Shown here one piece after another: positions 7,599 to 15,201 of a DNA stretch of 26,014 nt. Location of the stretch: contig JAAEQP010000743.1 in the NCBI GenBank assembly GCA_024231375.1, positions 1 through 26,014 on the forward strand, written 5' to 3'. The translations under genes were made by a program, and so were the position numbers. Positions within the stretch are counted from its first letter, which is position 1. Every line of letters starts with the position of its first letter. Below the pieces are notes generated by a model. The model was not told the origin of the DNA, ran no database searches, and saw only the letters and a list, made by a program, of their open reading frames with translations. The DNA comes from a bacterium. Lineage in GTDB: Bacteria; Hydrogenedentota; Hydrogenedentia; Hydrogenedentiales; SLHB01.

Positions 7599-7615
7599 AA
7601 TAACAGTTACTATTA
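7598..7615. promoter_or_regulatory. Candidate PerR operator (18-bp dyad)
   Basis: TAATAACAGTTACTATTA has perfect inverted outer arms (TAATA...TATTA) and an internal A/T pair. It is AT-rich and spaced like Fur/PerR-family boxes, although not a close match to the Bacillus PerR box TTATAATNATTATAA. It overlaps the predicted transcription start, so a bound repressor would block the promoter. The assignment rests on position, symmetry and the adjacent regulator. Confidence 0.5.
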
Positions 7616-7630
7616 GTGATTGGAGGCGCC

Positions 7631-8098
7631 ATGAGCCCACAAATGAAGCGGCGGATGACTGAGCAGCGCAGGGTGATCCTCGAGGAGGTTCGCAAGGCGA
7701 AGTCGCACCCGACCGCGGACGATGTGCATGAGATGGTTCGTAAGCGGTTGCCGAATATTAGTTTAGGGACGGTCTACCGGAATCTGGATCTGCTTTCGGA
7801 GTCGGGCGAGATCCAGCGTATCGAGTCGAGTGGTACCCAATACCGGTTCGATGGGGATATGGAAACCCATTACCATTTGCGCTGCAATCAGTGCGGCCGT
7901 GTTGATGATTTGGGTCCGATAGGTTTCTCGGTTCCCGAGAATAACGCTCAGGGCGTCAGGGGTTACGATATTGTGGGCCATAGGCTGGAATTCATCGGGG
8001 TGTGCCCCGCATGCCAGAGGATGGCGCCACCCGAAGAACGCGTGGCAGATGGGGATGCGCAGGGGGCTATCGAACAGCGGAACCCCCCAAGCGAGTAG
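7631..8098 (+). CDS. perR: Peroxide-responsive Fur-family repressor PerR
   Basis: 155 residues; the ATG at 7631 follows GGAGG (7622-7626). An in-frame GTG at 7616 abuts the operator dyad and lacks a ribosome site. The N-terminal winged helix includes SHPTADDVHEMV and LGTVYRNLDLLSESGEI. Compared with Bacillus subtilis PerR, every metal residue is present at a constant offset of 11. His26, Asp74, His80, His82 and Asp93 correspond to H37, D85, H91, H93 and D104 of the Fe/Mn sensing site. Cys85, Cys88, Cys125 and Cys128 correspond to the structural zinc site C96, C99, C136 and C139. Asp93, rather than the Glu usual in Fur, supports peroxide sensing by His oxidation. The downstream rubrerythrin and peroxiredoxin genes fit a self-regulated PerR operon. 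About 20 extra charged residues form a C-terminal tail. Confidence 0.88.
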   Translation: MSPQMKRRMTEQRRVILEEVRKAKSHPTADDVHEMVRKRLPNISLGTVYRNLDLLSESGEIQRIESSGTQYRFDGDMETHYHLRCNQCGRVDDLGPIGFSVPENNAQGVRGYDIVGHRLEFIGVCPACQRMAPPEERVADGDAQGAIEQRNPPSE

Positions 8099-8141
8099 GC
8101 TGTGCGGAGCGCGGCCTGGTGTGTGTTTTGAGTAGGCACGA

Positions 8142-8167
8142 CGCGGGAGACTCGAAATCTCACCGCG
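8142..8167 (+). other. Intercistronic stem-loop between perR and rubrerythrin
   Basis: CGCGG-GAGA (8142-8150) pairs with TCTC-A-CCGCG (8158-8167), giving a 9-bp stem with one bulged A and a 7-base loop. No T-run follows, so it is not an intrinsic terminator. It lies in the 124-base gap after perR. It may be a processing or stability element that lets the enzymes be made at higher level than the repressor (inference). Confidence 0.4.
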
Positions 8168-8222
8168 AAGTGATGCAGTTCAAGGTGGTGGTCAACTGGA
8201 AGTACGGAAAGGAAACGGAGCA

Positions 8223-8795
8223 GTGGAACTCAAGGGCACACAGACGGAGAAGAACTTGTTGACGGCGTTCGCGGGGGAATCGCAGGCACGGAACCGGTAC
8301 ACCTATGCGGCGAGCCGGGCGAAGAAGGACGGATTCGTTCAGATCGCCAATGTCTTCGCGGAAACGGCCGACCAGGAGAAAGAGCACGCCAAGCGCCTGT
8401 TCAAATTCCTGAAAGGTGGCGAAGTTGAGATCACGGCGGCGTTTCCAGCGGGTGTCACCGGGACCACGGCCGAGAATCTGAAGGGTGCAGCCGCGGGCGA
8501 GAATGAAGAGTGGAGCGACATGTATCCCGCCTTCGCGGTAGTAGCGCGGGAAGAGGGTCTAGGCGCCGTCGCCACCGTGTTCGAAGCGATTGCGGTCGCT
8601 GAGAAACAACATGAGAAGCGTTTTCTGGGTCTCCTTGCCAACGTCGAGAACGAAGCGGTGTTCACCAAACCGGAACCCGTCGTGTGGCGTTGTCAGAATT
8701 GCGGGTATGTGCATGAAGGCACGGACGCGCCCAGAGCATGTCCTGCCTGCGCGCATCCACAGGCCCATTTCGAATTGCTTGCCGAAAACTGGTAG
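8223..8795 (+). CDS. rbr: Rubrerythrin
   Basis: 190 residues, GTG start at 8223 with AAAGGA (8208-8213) 9 bases upstream. The N-terminal ferritin-like four-helix domain keeps the di-iron set: Glu19 (AGESQARNRY), Glu52 and His55 (QEKEHAKRL), Glu93 and Glu96 (AGENEEW), Glu127 and His130 (AEKQHEKRF). The C-terminal rubredoxin-like domain has Cys157/Cys160 (WRCQNCGYVHEGT) and Cys173/Cys176 (CPACAHPQAHFELL). Length and order match the classical Desulfovibrio enzyme closely. It reduces hydrogen peroxide to water in the cytoplasm with electrons from rubredoxin/NADH and is typical of anaerobes. It sits between perR and the peroxiredoxin gene, 29 bases before the latter, and is expected to be de-repressed by peroxide. 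Confidence 0.93.
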   Translation: MELKGTQTEKNLLTAFAGESQARNRYTYAASRAKKDGFVQIANVFAETADQEKEHAKRLFKFLKGGEVEITAAFPAGVTGTTAENLKGAAAGENEEWSDMYPAFAVVAREEGLGAVATVFEAIAVAEKQHEKRFLGLLANVENEAVFTKPEPVVWRCQNCGYVHEGTDAPRACPACAHPQAHFELLAENW

Positions 8796-8824
8796 CAAAC
8801 CAACCCACAAGAGGGAGAAGAGAC

Positions 8825-9418
8825 ATGGCCACATTGGTAACGCACGAGGCCCCGGATTTCACGGCCCAGGCCGTCATGGGAAATGGCGTAATCGAAGAAC
8901 TGACCCTGTCGTCCTATCGCGGCAAATACGTCGTGCTGTTCTTCTACCCCTTGGATTTCACGTTCGTGTGTCCGTCGGAGATCATTGCTTTCGACAAGGC
9001 TCTGGCGAAGTTCAAGGAGAAGAACGTCGAGGTGATCGGGGTCTCCGTTGATTCGGAATACTCCCACTTCGCATGGCGCAACACGCCGGTAGAGAAGGGC
9101 GGAATCGGTCCGGTCGGGTTCCCGCTGGTAGCGGACTTGGACAAGAGCATTTCGCGCAACTACGGTGTGCTGACCGGGGACGCCGTGGCCCTGCGGGGTC
9201 TGTTCCTCATCGACAAGGAAGGCATCGTCCACCACGCGCTGGTGAACAACCTGCCGCTGGGGCGCGATGTCAAGGAAGCCCTGCGCGTCGTCGATGCGCT
9301 TCAGTTTGTCGAAGAGCACGGCGAAGTGTGCCCGGCGAACTGGCGTGAGGGCGAAGAGTCGATGAAGCCAACTGCCGACGGTGTGGCCGAGTACTTGGCC
9401 AAGCACGGCGGCGAATAG
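8825..9418 (+). CDS. ahpC: Typical 2-Cys peroxiredoxin (AhpC/Prx1 group)
   Basis: 197 residues, ATG at 8825 after GAGGGAGAAGAG. The peroxidatic Cys49 lies in FYPLDFTFVCPSE and the resolving Cys169 in GEVCPANW, the hallmark of typical 2-Cys dimeric/decameric peroxiredoxins. The thioredoxin fold also keeps a GVSVDSEYSHFAW strand-helix and RGLFLIDKEG. It reduces hydrogen peroxide and alkyl hydroperoxides. No ahpF follows, so the reductant is probably thioredoxin. The C-terminal YLAKHGG helix could tune sensitivity to over-oxidation. It is the last gene of the perR operon and is followed by an intrinsic terminator at 9474-9512. The symbol reflects the subfamily and is not proven. Confidence 0.92.
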   Translation: MATLVTHEAPDFTAQAVMGNGVIEELTLSSYRGKYVVLFFYPLDFTFVCPSEIIAFDKALAKFKEKNVEVIGVSVDSEYSHFAWRNTPVEKGGIGPVGFPLVADLDKSISRNYGVLTGDAVALRGLFLIDKEGIVHHALVNNLPLGRDVKEALRVVDALQFVEEHGEVCPANWREGEESMKPTADGVAEYLAKHGGE

Positions 9419-9473
9419 AGACGGCACGATACATCTGGAGCCTTCTGAGAAGGTTACAAGATGATTGGGTAAG

Positions 9474-9512
9474 AGCACGGGTGGCGTTCGATGCGCCGCC
9501 CGTGCTTTCTTC
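9474..9512 (+). terminator. Intrinsic terminator of the perR-rbr-ahpC operon
   Basis: AGCACGGGTGGCG (9474-9486) pairs with CGCCGCCCGTGCT (9494-9506). This gives a 13-bp stem with one G-U wobble around a 7-base loop, followed directly by a T-rich run (to 9512). It lies 56 bases after the peroxiredoxin stop codon. Confidence 0.85.
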
Positions 9513-9620
9513 TGTGTGACGCCGCGGGTCCCGCAGTTCATGTCGAAGTAGAAAAGCCGGGCCTTGCACGGTTATGCTGCCAATGGATGACCTCTGAAGA
9601 GGCTGAGAAAGGATAGGTTC

Positions 9621-10871
9621 ATGCAGAATGCTCTCGTCATGCTGGCGGCGTTGGTTGTTTTCGGTCTGTGGGGGACCGCGAACGCCGTGCAACTAAAAGA
9701 ACTCGACAGCGATGTGAACTACGATGAAGACAAGGTGCCCCACTATGATCTGCCGCCGCTCTTGGTGACGGCCGAAGGTGCGGCGCTCACAACGCCGGAA
9801 GCCTGGATGACGGTGCGGCGTCCACAGATCCTGTCGCTCTTCGCCAACACGGTCTACGGACACATTCCGGTTCCCGAGACGCCAATCAAAACTGAATACG
9901 AAGTCATCGAAGTCGTGGACGACTTCATGGACGGTAAGGCCACGCGCTTGAAGGTGGAGATTCGGTTTCAGAACGAAGCAGGCAAGGATGCCATGACCAT
10001 CGCCGTGTTTGTCCCCAACAAGGCGAAGGGTCCCGCCCCCGCCGTTATGCATCTCACCCACGACAACCCTCGGTCCCGAGCGTATGATGCGAGCCGGGCC
10101 CGAAAAGGGAAACTGCACAACGGCTGGCCCGTTGGGTTGATGATTGACCGTGGCTATGCGGTCGTGGCGGCGAATGTGGGCGAGTTGATGCAGCACAACG
10201 AGATTGAGTTCCTGAAGAGCATTCACCGGTTGTACTTCAAGACGGGGCAGAGTTTCCCAAAGGCCCATGAGTGGGGCGTGCTGACCGCGATCGGTTGGGG
10301 CGCCATGCGTACGCTAGACTACCTTGAGACTCTTGACAGCGTGGACCACGAGCGGGTGGCATTGTTCGGTCACTCGATGCTCGGGAAATCGGCGTTGTGG
10401 GCCGCTGCCCAGGACCAACGTTTCGGCATGGTGGTCTCCGCCCAGTCGGGGTGCGGCGGCGCGGCGCTGTGGCGCAGACGTTCGGGCGAGACCATGGAAA
10501 AGATGGTCACCCGATTCCCGTACTGGCTGTGCCGGAACGCGTGGAAGTTTGCCGGCCGAGAAGACGACCTGCCTGTGGACCAGCACATGCTCCTGGCGTT
10601 GATCGCGCCACGGCCGTTGTACGTGTTCAGCGGCGTGGAAGACCGGTGGGCCGATCCGCGCGGGGAGTACCTGGGCGCGTATCATGCGAGCGAAGTCTAC
10701 CGCTTGCTCGGCAAGACGGGGTTGTCCAAGGAGACGTCGCCGCCCATCGGCGAGGCCATCATCGAGAGTGACGTCGGCTACCACGTTCGCAAAGGCGGCC
10801 ACTCGGTCGAACAGTACGATTGGGAACGAATCCTGGATTTCGCGGACTACCATTTCGGAACTGGCGAGTAA
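9621..10871 (+). CDS. CE15 glucuronoyl esterase-like alpha/beta hydrolase, exported
   Basis: 416 residues; ATG at 9621 after AAAGGATAGG. Residues 1-22 are a Sec signal peptide ending TANA. The body matches bacterial CE15 glucuronoyl esterases. The nucleophile elbow is GHSMLGKSALWAAAQD with Ser252; the following SGCGGAALWRRRSGE, FPYWLC, DQHMLLALIAPRPLYV and WADPRGEY are family blocks. The catalytic His is His394 in RKGGHSVEQYDW, and an acid may come from Glu340/Asp341 (VEDRWADP). CE15 enzymes cleave the ester between glucuronoxylan 4-O-methyl-glucuronate and lignin alcohols in the periplasm or outside. Oddity: the residue after Ser is Met253, where the family normally has an oxyanion-hole Arg (SRxGK). 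Activity may therefore be altered. The Gfo/Idh/MocA gene follows after 40 bases, probably in one operon. Confidence 0.8.
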   Translation: MQNALVMLAALVVFGLWGTANAVQLKELDSDVNYDEDKVPHYDLPPLLVTAEGAALTTPEAWMTVRRPQILSLFANTVYGHIPVPETPIKTEYEVIEVVDDFMDGKATRLKVEIRFQNEAGKDAMTIAVFVPNKAKGPAPAVMHLTHDNPRSRAYDASRARKGKLHNGWPVGLMIDRGYAVVAANVGELMQHNEIEFLKSIHRLYFKTGQSFPKAHEWGVLTAIGWGAMRTLDYLETLDSVDHERVALFGHSMLGKSALWAAAQDQRFGMVVSAQSGCGGAALWRRRSGETMEKMVTRFPYWLCRNAWKFAGREDDLPVDQHMLLALIAPRPLYVFSGVEDRWADPRGEYLGAYHASEVYRLLGKTGLSKETSPPIGEAIIESDVGYHVRKGGHSVEQYDWERILDFADYHFGTGE

Positions 10872-10911
10872 TGGCGCCCGAGGCGCAACGAGACCAAGGA
10901 GAACGTGTCTG

Positions 10912-12249
10912 ATGAAGAAGCGGAAGTCGGGTCTTAGTCGTCGAACCTTTCTGGGAACCGCGGCCGCGGCCGTCGGAGTCCCCGCCATCATCCCGGCATC
11001 GGCACGGGGCGCGGATGGCCACGTGGCGCCGAGCGAACGGACCACTATGGCGGTCGTCGGTCTGGGTGGACAAGGCACCCGCGACATGCACGATTTCCTA
11101 CGGATGCGCGACGTACAGATGGTGGCGTTGTGCGACGTGGACCAAGGTAGCACGCGGTACGAGAACGAGTGGCTTCGTGGATTGGCCCCGGCACAAGAAG
11201 CCGTAGGCAAGCACTATGCGGATCGTGACGGCGCGGAGAACAGCGTCCCGGATGGCTACGCGGATTTCCGCGACGTGCTGGCGCGGGACGACATCGACGC
11301 CGTGTCCATTGGAACCCCGGACCATTGGCACGCGCTGATTGCCGTGGCCGCTGCCAAGGCGGGCAAGGACGTCTATTGCCAGAAACCGTTGGCGCGGACG
11401 ATCCCAGAGGGGCGAGCTATCGTGGAGGCGGTCCGCGAGAACGACTCCGTGTTCCAGTGCGGCAGCCAGCGCCGGTCAGAGCAGGCGTGCAGGAAGACGT
11501 GCGAGCAAGTGCGCAACGGAGCCGTGGGCAGACTGAAGCGGGTCGACGTGCTCTTGCCCGGTGGGCACCATAACCCCGGCTACGCCATGGGCGACGATCC
11601 CATGCCCGTACCCGAAGGGTTCGACTACAACGCATGGCTAGGGCCCGCGCCGGAAGCGGCCTACACCCACAAACGATGCCATTTCACGTTCCGTTGGAAT
11701 CTCGACTATTCCGGCGGTCAGGTGACCGACTGGGGCGCCCACTTCATCGACATGGCCCATTGGGGCATGGGCACGGAAGGGACCGGTCCCGTCGAGATCT
11801 CGGGCGAAGGCGAATGGCCCGACCCCAAAGCGCTGTGGAACACCGCCACCGCCTTCCACTTCACCTTGACCTACGCCAACGGCGTCGTCGTCGACGTCCG
11901 GAGTGGGGGACACCAAGTCACCTTTATCGGCGACGAGGGACGCGTCAACTTGGGCGGCAAGGTCGAACGCGACGACGGGCAGGAGTTCGACGGTGAACGC
12001 AAGGTGAAACTCTACAGGAGCGTCCATCAGCACCGGAACTTTGTCGAATGCGTGAAGTCGCGCGAGCAAACGTCCACCCCGGTCGACGTCGCGCACCACT
12101 CCATTGCGCCGTCGCATCTGGCGAACATCGCCATGCTCACGGGACGTACCATCAAGTGGGACCCGGACAAGGAACAGATCCTGAACGACGCGGAAGCGAA
12201 CGCCATGTTGAGCTATCCCCATCGCGCACCTTGGACGTTGACGGGCTGA
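10912..12249 (+). CDS. Tat-exported Gfo/Idh/MocA-family oxidoreductase
   Basis: 445 residues; ATG at 10912 with AAGGAG (10896-10901) 10 bases upstream. The Tat signal SRRTFLGTAAAAVG (9-22, Arg10-Arg11) shows export of a folded, cofactor-loaded enzyme. The Rossmann part has AVVGLGGQGTR (47-57) and CDVD. CQKPLA (156-161) is a Q variant of the EKP motif with catalytic Lys158. The C-terminal substrate domain carries DWGAHFIDMAHWG (273-285; Asp280, His283). This subgroup oxidises or reduces sugar hydroxyls with tightly bound NAD(P). Some relatives make 3-keto-glycosides; others are glycosidases using a transient oxidation. Substrate not determinable. It lies directly behind the CE15 gene, supporting a role in periplasmic glycan breakdown. 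Confidence 0.85.
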   Translation: MKKRKSGLSRRTFLGTAAAAVGVPAIIPASARGADGHVAPSERTTMAVVGLGGQGTRDMHDFLRMRDVQMVALCDVDQGSTRYENEWLRGLAPAQEAVGKHYADRDGAENSVPDGYADFRDVLARDDIDAVSIGTPDHWHALIAVAAAKAGKDVYCQKPLARTIPEGRAIVEAVRENDSVFQCGSQRRSEQACRKTCEQVRNGAVGRLKRVDVLLPGGHHNPGYAMGDDPMPVPEGFDYNAWLGPAPEAAYTHKRCHFTFRWNLDYSGGQVTDWGAHFIDMAHWGMGTEGTGPVEISGEGEWPDPKALWNTATAFHFTLTYANGVVVDVRSGGHQVTFIGDEGRVNLGGKVERDDGQEFDGERKVKLYRSVHQHRNFVECVKSREQTSTPVDVAHHSIAPSHLANIAMLTGRTIKWDPDKEQILNDAEANAMLSYPHRAPWTLTG

Positions 12250-12265
12250 CGTTTGCTGGCGCCTC

Positions 12266-12294
12266 TTGATGGCCGGAGCCTCGTTCGTTATTAT
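12266..12294 (+). promoter_or_regulatory. Candidate sigma70 promoter before the PmtA-like gene
   Basis: TTGATG (12266-12271; 4/6), a 17-base spacer and TATTAT (12289-12294; 5/6). The resulting leader of about 100 bases contains two short GC-rich hairpins (GGCCG...CGGCC and GCCCGG...CCGGGC) before a GGAGGGG ribosome site near 12389. It would uncouple this gene from the upstream oxidoreductase. Confidence 0.45.
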
Positions 12295-12403
12295 CCTGGT
12301 GGCCGTGTCGTATGCGGCCGCCCGGCGGCATGTTGTGCCCGGGCTGACGCAAGGCGCAATCATGACCTGACCATCGGGTCGGGTCCGGGAGGGGATACGG
12401 GGC

Positions 12404-12979
12404 ATGTACGGGTTGACGTTTATCAAGCAGTTTCTGGCGAACCCGGCGACGGTGGGGGCTGTTGCTCCGAGTTCGTCCATACTTGCCCGGATGGTGTGTG
12501 AAGCCGCCGAGGTGGCCGATGCCGACGCGGTGGTCGAGTTCGGGCCGGGCACGGGGTCCATCACGCAATCCGTCCTGGACACCCTGAAACCCGATGCCGC
12601 CTATCTCGGGCTCGAAATCAACCCGGATTTTTGCGAGATTCTCGCCAACCGGTTCCCGAACGGCACGTTCTACAACGATTCCGCCGAGAACACGCGGACC
12701 CATCTTGAATCGCGCGGCCTGTCCTCATGCGACTGTATCGTGTCCGGTCTGCCTTGGTCGGCGTTCCCGGAAGAACTGCAGGATTCACTTCTGGACGCCG
12801 TCGCGGACGTGCTGCGCCCCGGTGGGCGGTTTGCCACCTACATGTACATCCAGAGTCCCTACCTCGCCGCGGGCCGGCACTTCATCGAGAAGCTGGGCCG
12901 CCGTTTTGGAGGCGTTGACCGCACGCGTCTCGTGTGGCGGAACATCCCGCCCGCGCACGTCTATCACATCCAGAAATAG
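12404..12979 (+). CDS. PmtA-like SAM-dependent methyltransferase (phospholipid/rRNA-dimethylase-like)
   Basis: 191 residues; ATG at 12404. The opening FIKQFLANPATVGAVAPSS, followed by SILARMV, is characteristic of the PmtA/LigE-type phospholipid N-methyltransferases. These resemble rRNA adenine dimethylases and dock an amphipathic N-terminus on the membrane. SAM-binding motif I is VVEFGPGTGSIT (43-54), motif II LGLEINPDF (68-76) and motif IV SGLPWSAFP. A typical role is methylation of phosphatidylethanolamine, but relatives act on other substrates, so specificity is uncertain. There is no signal peptide. It is flanked by carbohydrate genes and has its own promoter candidate; the ThuA-like gene begins 42 bases downstream. 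Confidence 0.75.
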   Translation: MYGLTFIKQFLANPATVGAVAPSSSILARMVCEAAEVADADAVVEFGPGTGSITQSVLDTLKPDAAYLGLEINPDFCEILANRFPNGTFYNDSAENTRTHLESRGLSSCDCIVSGLPWSAFPEELQDSLLDAVADVLRPGGRFATYMYIQSPYLAAGRHFIEKLGRRFGGVDRTRLVWRNIPPAHVYHIQK

Positions 12980-13021
12980 CGCCGCGCAACGGCGTTCACC
13001 TCTATAGAAGGAGAGCCTATC

Positions 13022-13669
13022 ATGAAATCAGCGCTTGTCGTATGGGGCGGGTGGGACGGCCACGAGCCCAAGGAATGTGTCGATGTGTTCATCCCCTGGT
13101 TGAAGGATCAGGGGTACGATGTGACGGTTGCGGACTCGATGGATGTGTACGAGGACGAGGCCGTGATGTCGGCGTTGAGCGTGATCGTTCCGTGTTGGAC
13201 CATGGGCCAGATGACGGGCGATCAGGAGCAGGGGCTTCTGGCGGCGGTCCGAGGCGGTGTCGGCATCGCGGGATGGCACGGCGGCATGTGCGACGCCTTC
13301 CGCAACAACACGGGCTACCAGTTCATGACGGGCGGCCAGTTTGTGGACCATCCCGGCGGCATCATCGACTACGACGTCAACATCACGCAACCTGACGACC
13401 CCATCATGGAAGGTAACGGCGATTTCGCATACAAGTCCGAGCAGTACTACATGCACGTCGACCCGTCCAACAACGTATTGGCGACCACGACCGTGAGTGG
13501 CGATCATTGCGCCTGGGTGGAAGGCTGCGTGATGCCCGTGGTGTGGACGCGTCCATACGGCGAGGGGCGCGTGTTCTACTCGGCGCTTGGCCACGTGGCG
13601 AAGGAGTTTGAGGAGTATCCTCAGGCGCGCACCATCATGGAACGCGGTATTCTCTGGGCGAGCCGGTAG
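13022..13669 (+). CDS. ThuA-like (trehalose utilization-type) protein
   Basis: 215 residues; ATG at 13022 with AAGGAG (13008-13013) 8 bases before it. The glutamine-amidotransferase-like ThuA fold is shown by ALVVWGGWDGHEP at the N-terminus, the IVPCWTMGQMT strand, GGVGIAGWHGGMCDAFRNN, and the late PVVWTRPYGEGRVFYSALGH segment. In rhizobia ThuA acts with ThuB, a Gfo/Idh/MocA dehydrogenase, in trehalose-type disaccharide catabolism through 3-keto intermediates. Here the same two families co-occur. There is no signal peptide, so it should be cytoplasmic, unlike the exported oxidoreductases. The gene is complete at the usual length. Confidence 0.85.
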   Translation: MKSALVVWGGWDGHEPKECVDVFIPWLKDQGYDVTVADSMDVYEDEAVMSALSVIVPCWTMGQMTGDQEQGLLAAVRGGVGIAGWHGGMCDAFRNNTGYQFMTGGQFVDHPGGIIDYDVNITQPDDPIMEGNGDFAYKSEQYYMHVDPSNNVLATTTVSGDHCAWVEGCVMPVVWTRPYGEGRVFYSALGHVAKEFEEYPQARTIMERGILWASR

Positions 13670-13780
13670 GGCTATCTTGTGGGGGGGAAGGAGCGCCCCG
13701 CCCCGCTGCCATGAACCTGCGCGAGGGACAGTTGGACGAATAGCCCGGACGAACCCGTCGCGGGCCGGGGAGATCGGGGT

Positions 13781-15157
13781 ATGGACCAGTTGCTTGTCGG
13801 CGTTGCGACCGCACTCGCCGTACTCATCGTCCAGGGAGCCGCCAACGCCCAGGACACAATTACCGTAGACGAATCGCACCAAGTGCGCGACGACTTCATG
13901 GGGTTTGGGGCCGAATGGGACACCTGCGCCTACGACGAGTACGGCACCACCGATGAAGACTGGGCCGTGGTTGCCGAGCGGATTCGTTGGACGCGCATGC
14001 CCGTGGTGCGGGTCATGATGCAGACGAAGTGGTGCTACCTGGGCGAAGGCAAGTTCGACTGGGACACCCGCGACATGCAACTTCTCTACCGGCACCTGGA
14101 CCTGTGTCAGGAACTGGGCATCACCGTGCTGCTTTCCGACTGGGGGTGCGAACGCGATTGGGTGAAACCGCCGGGTATCGGCAACACAGACGACCCGAAG
14201 TATGCCGAAGCCATCGGAACCTACCTGAAGTATCTCATCAAAGGCCGTGGATACACCTGCATCAAGTTCTTCATCCTGGTGAACGAGCCCAACTACGAAG
14301 TGGGGGACTTCGACCGGTGGCGGCGGGGTGTGGTTAACGTAGCCGCAGCCCTGGAGCGTCACGGCGTGGCCGACGCCGTGCGGATTGCGGGTCCCGACGA
14401 GAGCAACGATATGGGGTGGTTCAAACGCGCGGCCGATGATGCCCGCGATCTCATCGGTGCATACGACTTCCATCGGTACGCGAACGACACGAATGTTCGA
14501 ACGGGCGGCCTTGAGTCGTTCGTGCGCGCGCACTGGGACTACGCACTTGAGAAGGACCCCGAGGCTGCCTCAAAACCCTGGATCATGGGCGAGGCCGGGA
14601 TGAACGACTTCGCCAAGCATCCCGCGGGAAACGAGAAGATAGACACCTTCTTCTACGGCCTGTTCATGGCCGACTACGCCGTGCAGGCAGCGCGCGCCGG
14701 TACCTCAGCCGTGTGCGCCTGGATGATGGACGACAACGGGCACTCCGGGTTCTTCTGGGGGCTGTGGGACAACTCCGAGAAGGGACTCCGCCTGCGCCCG
14801 TGGTTCTACCCCTGGGCGTTGCTGTCGCGGTACGTGCCCGCGCGAGCCGCGATCTATGCTCCCCCGCAGCCGTCCAAGGACTGGCGCGTGATGGCCGCCA
14901 AGGGGCGTAGCGATGACGGCGAAGAAGGCTGGACCGTCTGCATTGTGAACCGTGGCGAGAAAGCCGTGGGCGCCGCCGTCAGACTGCCGGGCGCGGGGCT
15001 GCGGACGTTCAAGACCTACGTGTATGCACCGGACCATTCCGCCGTCGATGCGAAGGGATTCCCGGTCCCCGTAGCGGAAGCTGCTTTCGACCTGAGTGAC
15101 GGTGTCCCCATCGCCTGTCCGGCAGGTTCTGTTGCGCTGATGACGAGTCTGGAGTGA
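13781..15157 (+). CDS. Clan GH-A glycoside hydrolase (GH5/GH39/GH30-like), exported
   Basis: 458 residues, ATG at 13781 with GGGGAGAT upstream. The signal peptide is about residues 1-23 (LVGVATALAVLIVQGAANA). The TIM barrel carries the two clan GH-A carboxylates: Glu169 in FILVNEPNYE (acid/base, the NE/NEP motif on strand 4) and Glu271 in WIMGEAGMND (nucleophile on strand 7). They are about 100 residues apart, as expected for a retaining enzyme. Residues from about 370 form a beta-sandwich tail (WTVCIVNRGEKAVGAAVRLP) like those of GH30/GH39/GH51. The family cannot be fixed by eye. Likely substrates are beta-linked plant or microbial polysaccharides in the periplasm. The next gene, also a glycosidase-like protein, starts 44 bases downstream. 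Confidence 0.75.
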   Translation: MDQLLVGVATALAVLIVQGAANAQDTITVDESHQVRDDFMGFGAEWDTCAYDEYGTTDEDWAVVAERIRWTRMPVVRVMMQTKWCYLGEGKFDWDTRDMQLLYRHLDLCQELGITVLLSDWGCERDWVKPPGIGNTDDPKYAEAIGTYLKYLIKGRGYTCIKFFILVNEPNYEVGDFDRWRRGVVNVAAALERHGVADAVRIAGPDESNDMGWFKRAADDARDLIGAYDFHRYANDTNVRTGGLESFVRAHWDYALEKDPEAASKPWIMGEAGMNDFAKHPAGNEKIDTFFYGLFMADYAVQAARAGTSAVCAWMMDDNGHSGFFWGLWDNSEKGLRLRPWFYPWALLSRYVPARAAIYAPPQPSKDWRVMAAKGRSDDGEEGWTVCIVNRGEKAVGAAVRLPGAGLRTFKTYVYAPDHSAVDAKGFPVPVAEAAFDLSDGVPIACPAGSVALMTSLE

Positions 15158-15201
15158 ACGAAGACGCCGCGTCAAGCCGGCGCGGAAAGAGGAGTCTCAA
15201 C

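Noticed and set aside
8172..8260. Short open frame MQFKVVVNWKYGKE in the perR-rubrerythrin gap
   Set aside because: No ribosome site, it runs out of frame into the rubrerythrin gene, and no family match is apparent.
12300..12403. Riboswitch in the leader of the PmtA-like gene
   Set aside because: Only two short GC hairpins are visible; no conserved aptamer core or switch-like terminator.
13028..14533. Long minus-strand open frame (501 codons) opposite the ThuA-like and GH-A genes
   Set aside because: His/Arg/Val-rich translation without any domain; it is an antisense shadow caused by GC-rich codon use of two well-supported plus-strand genes.
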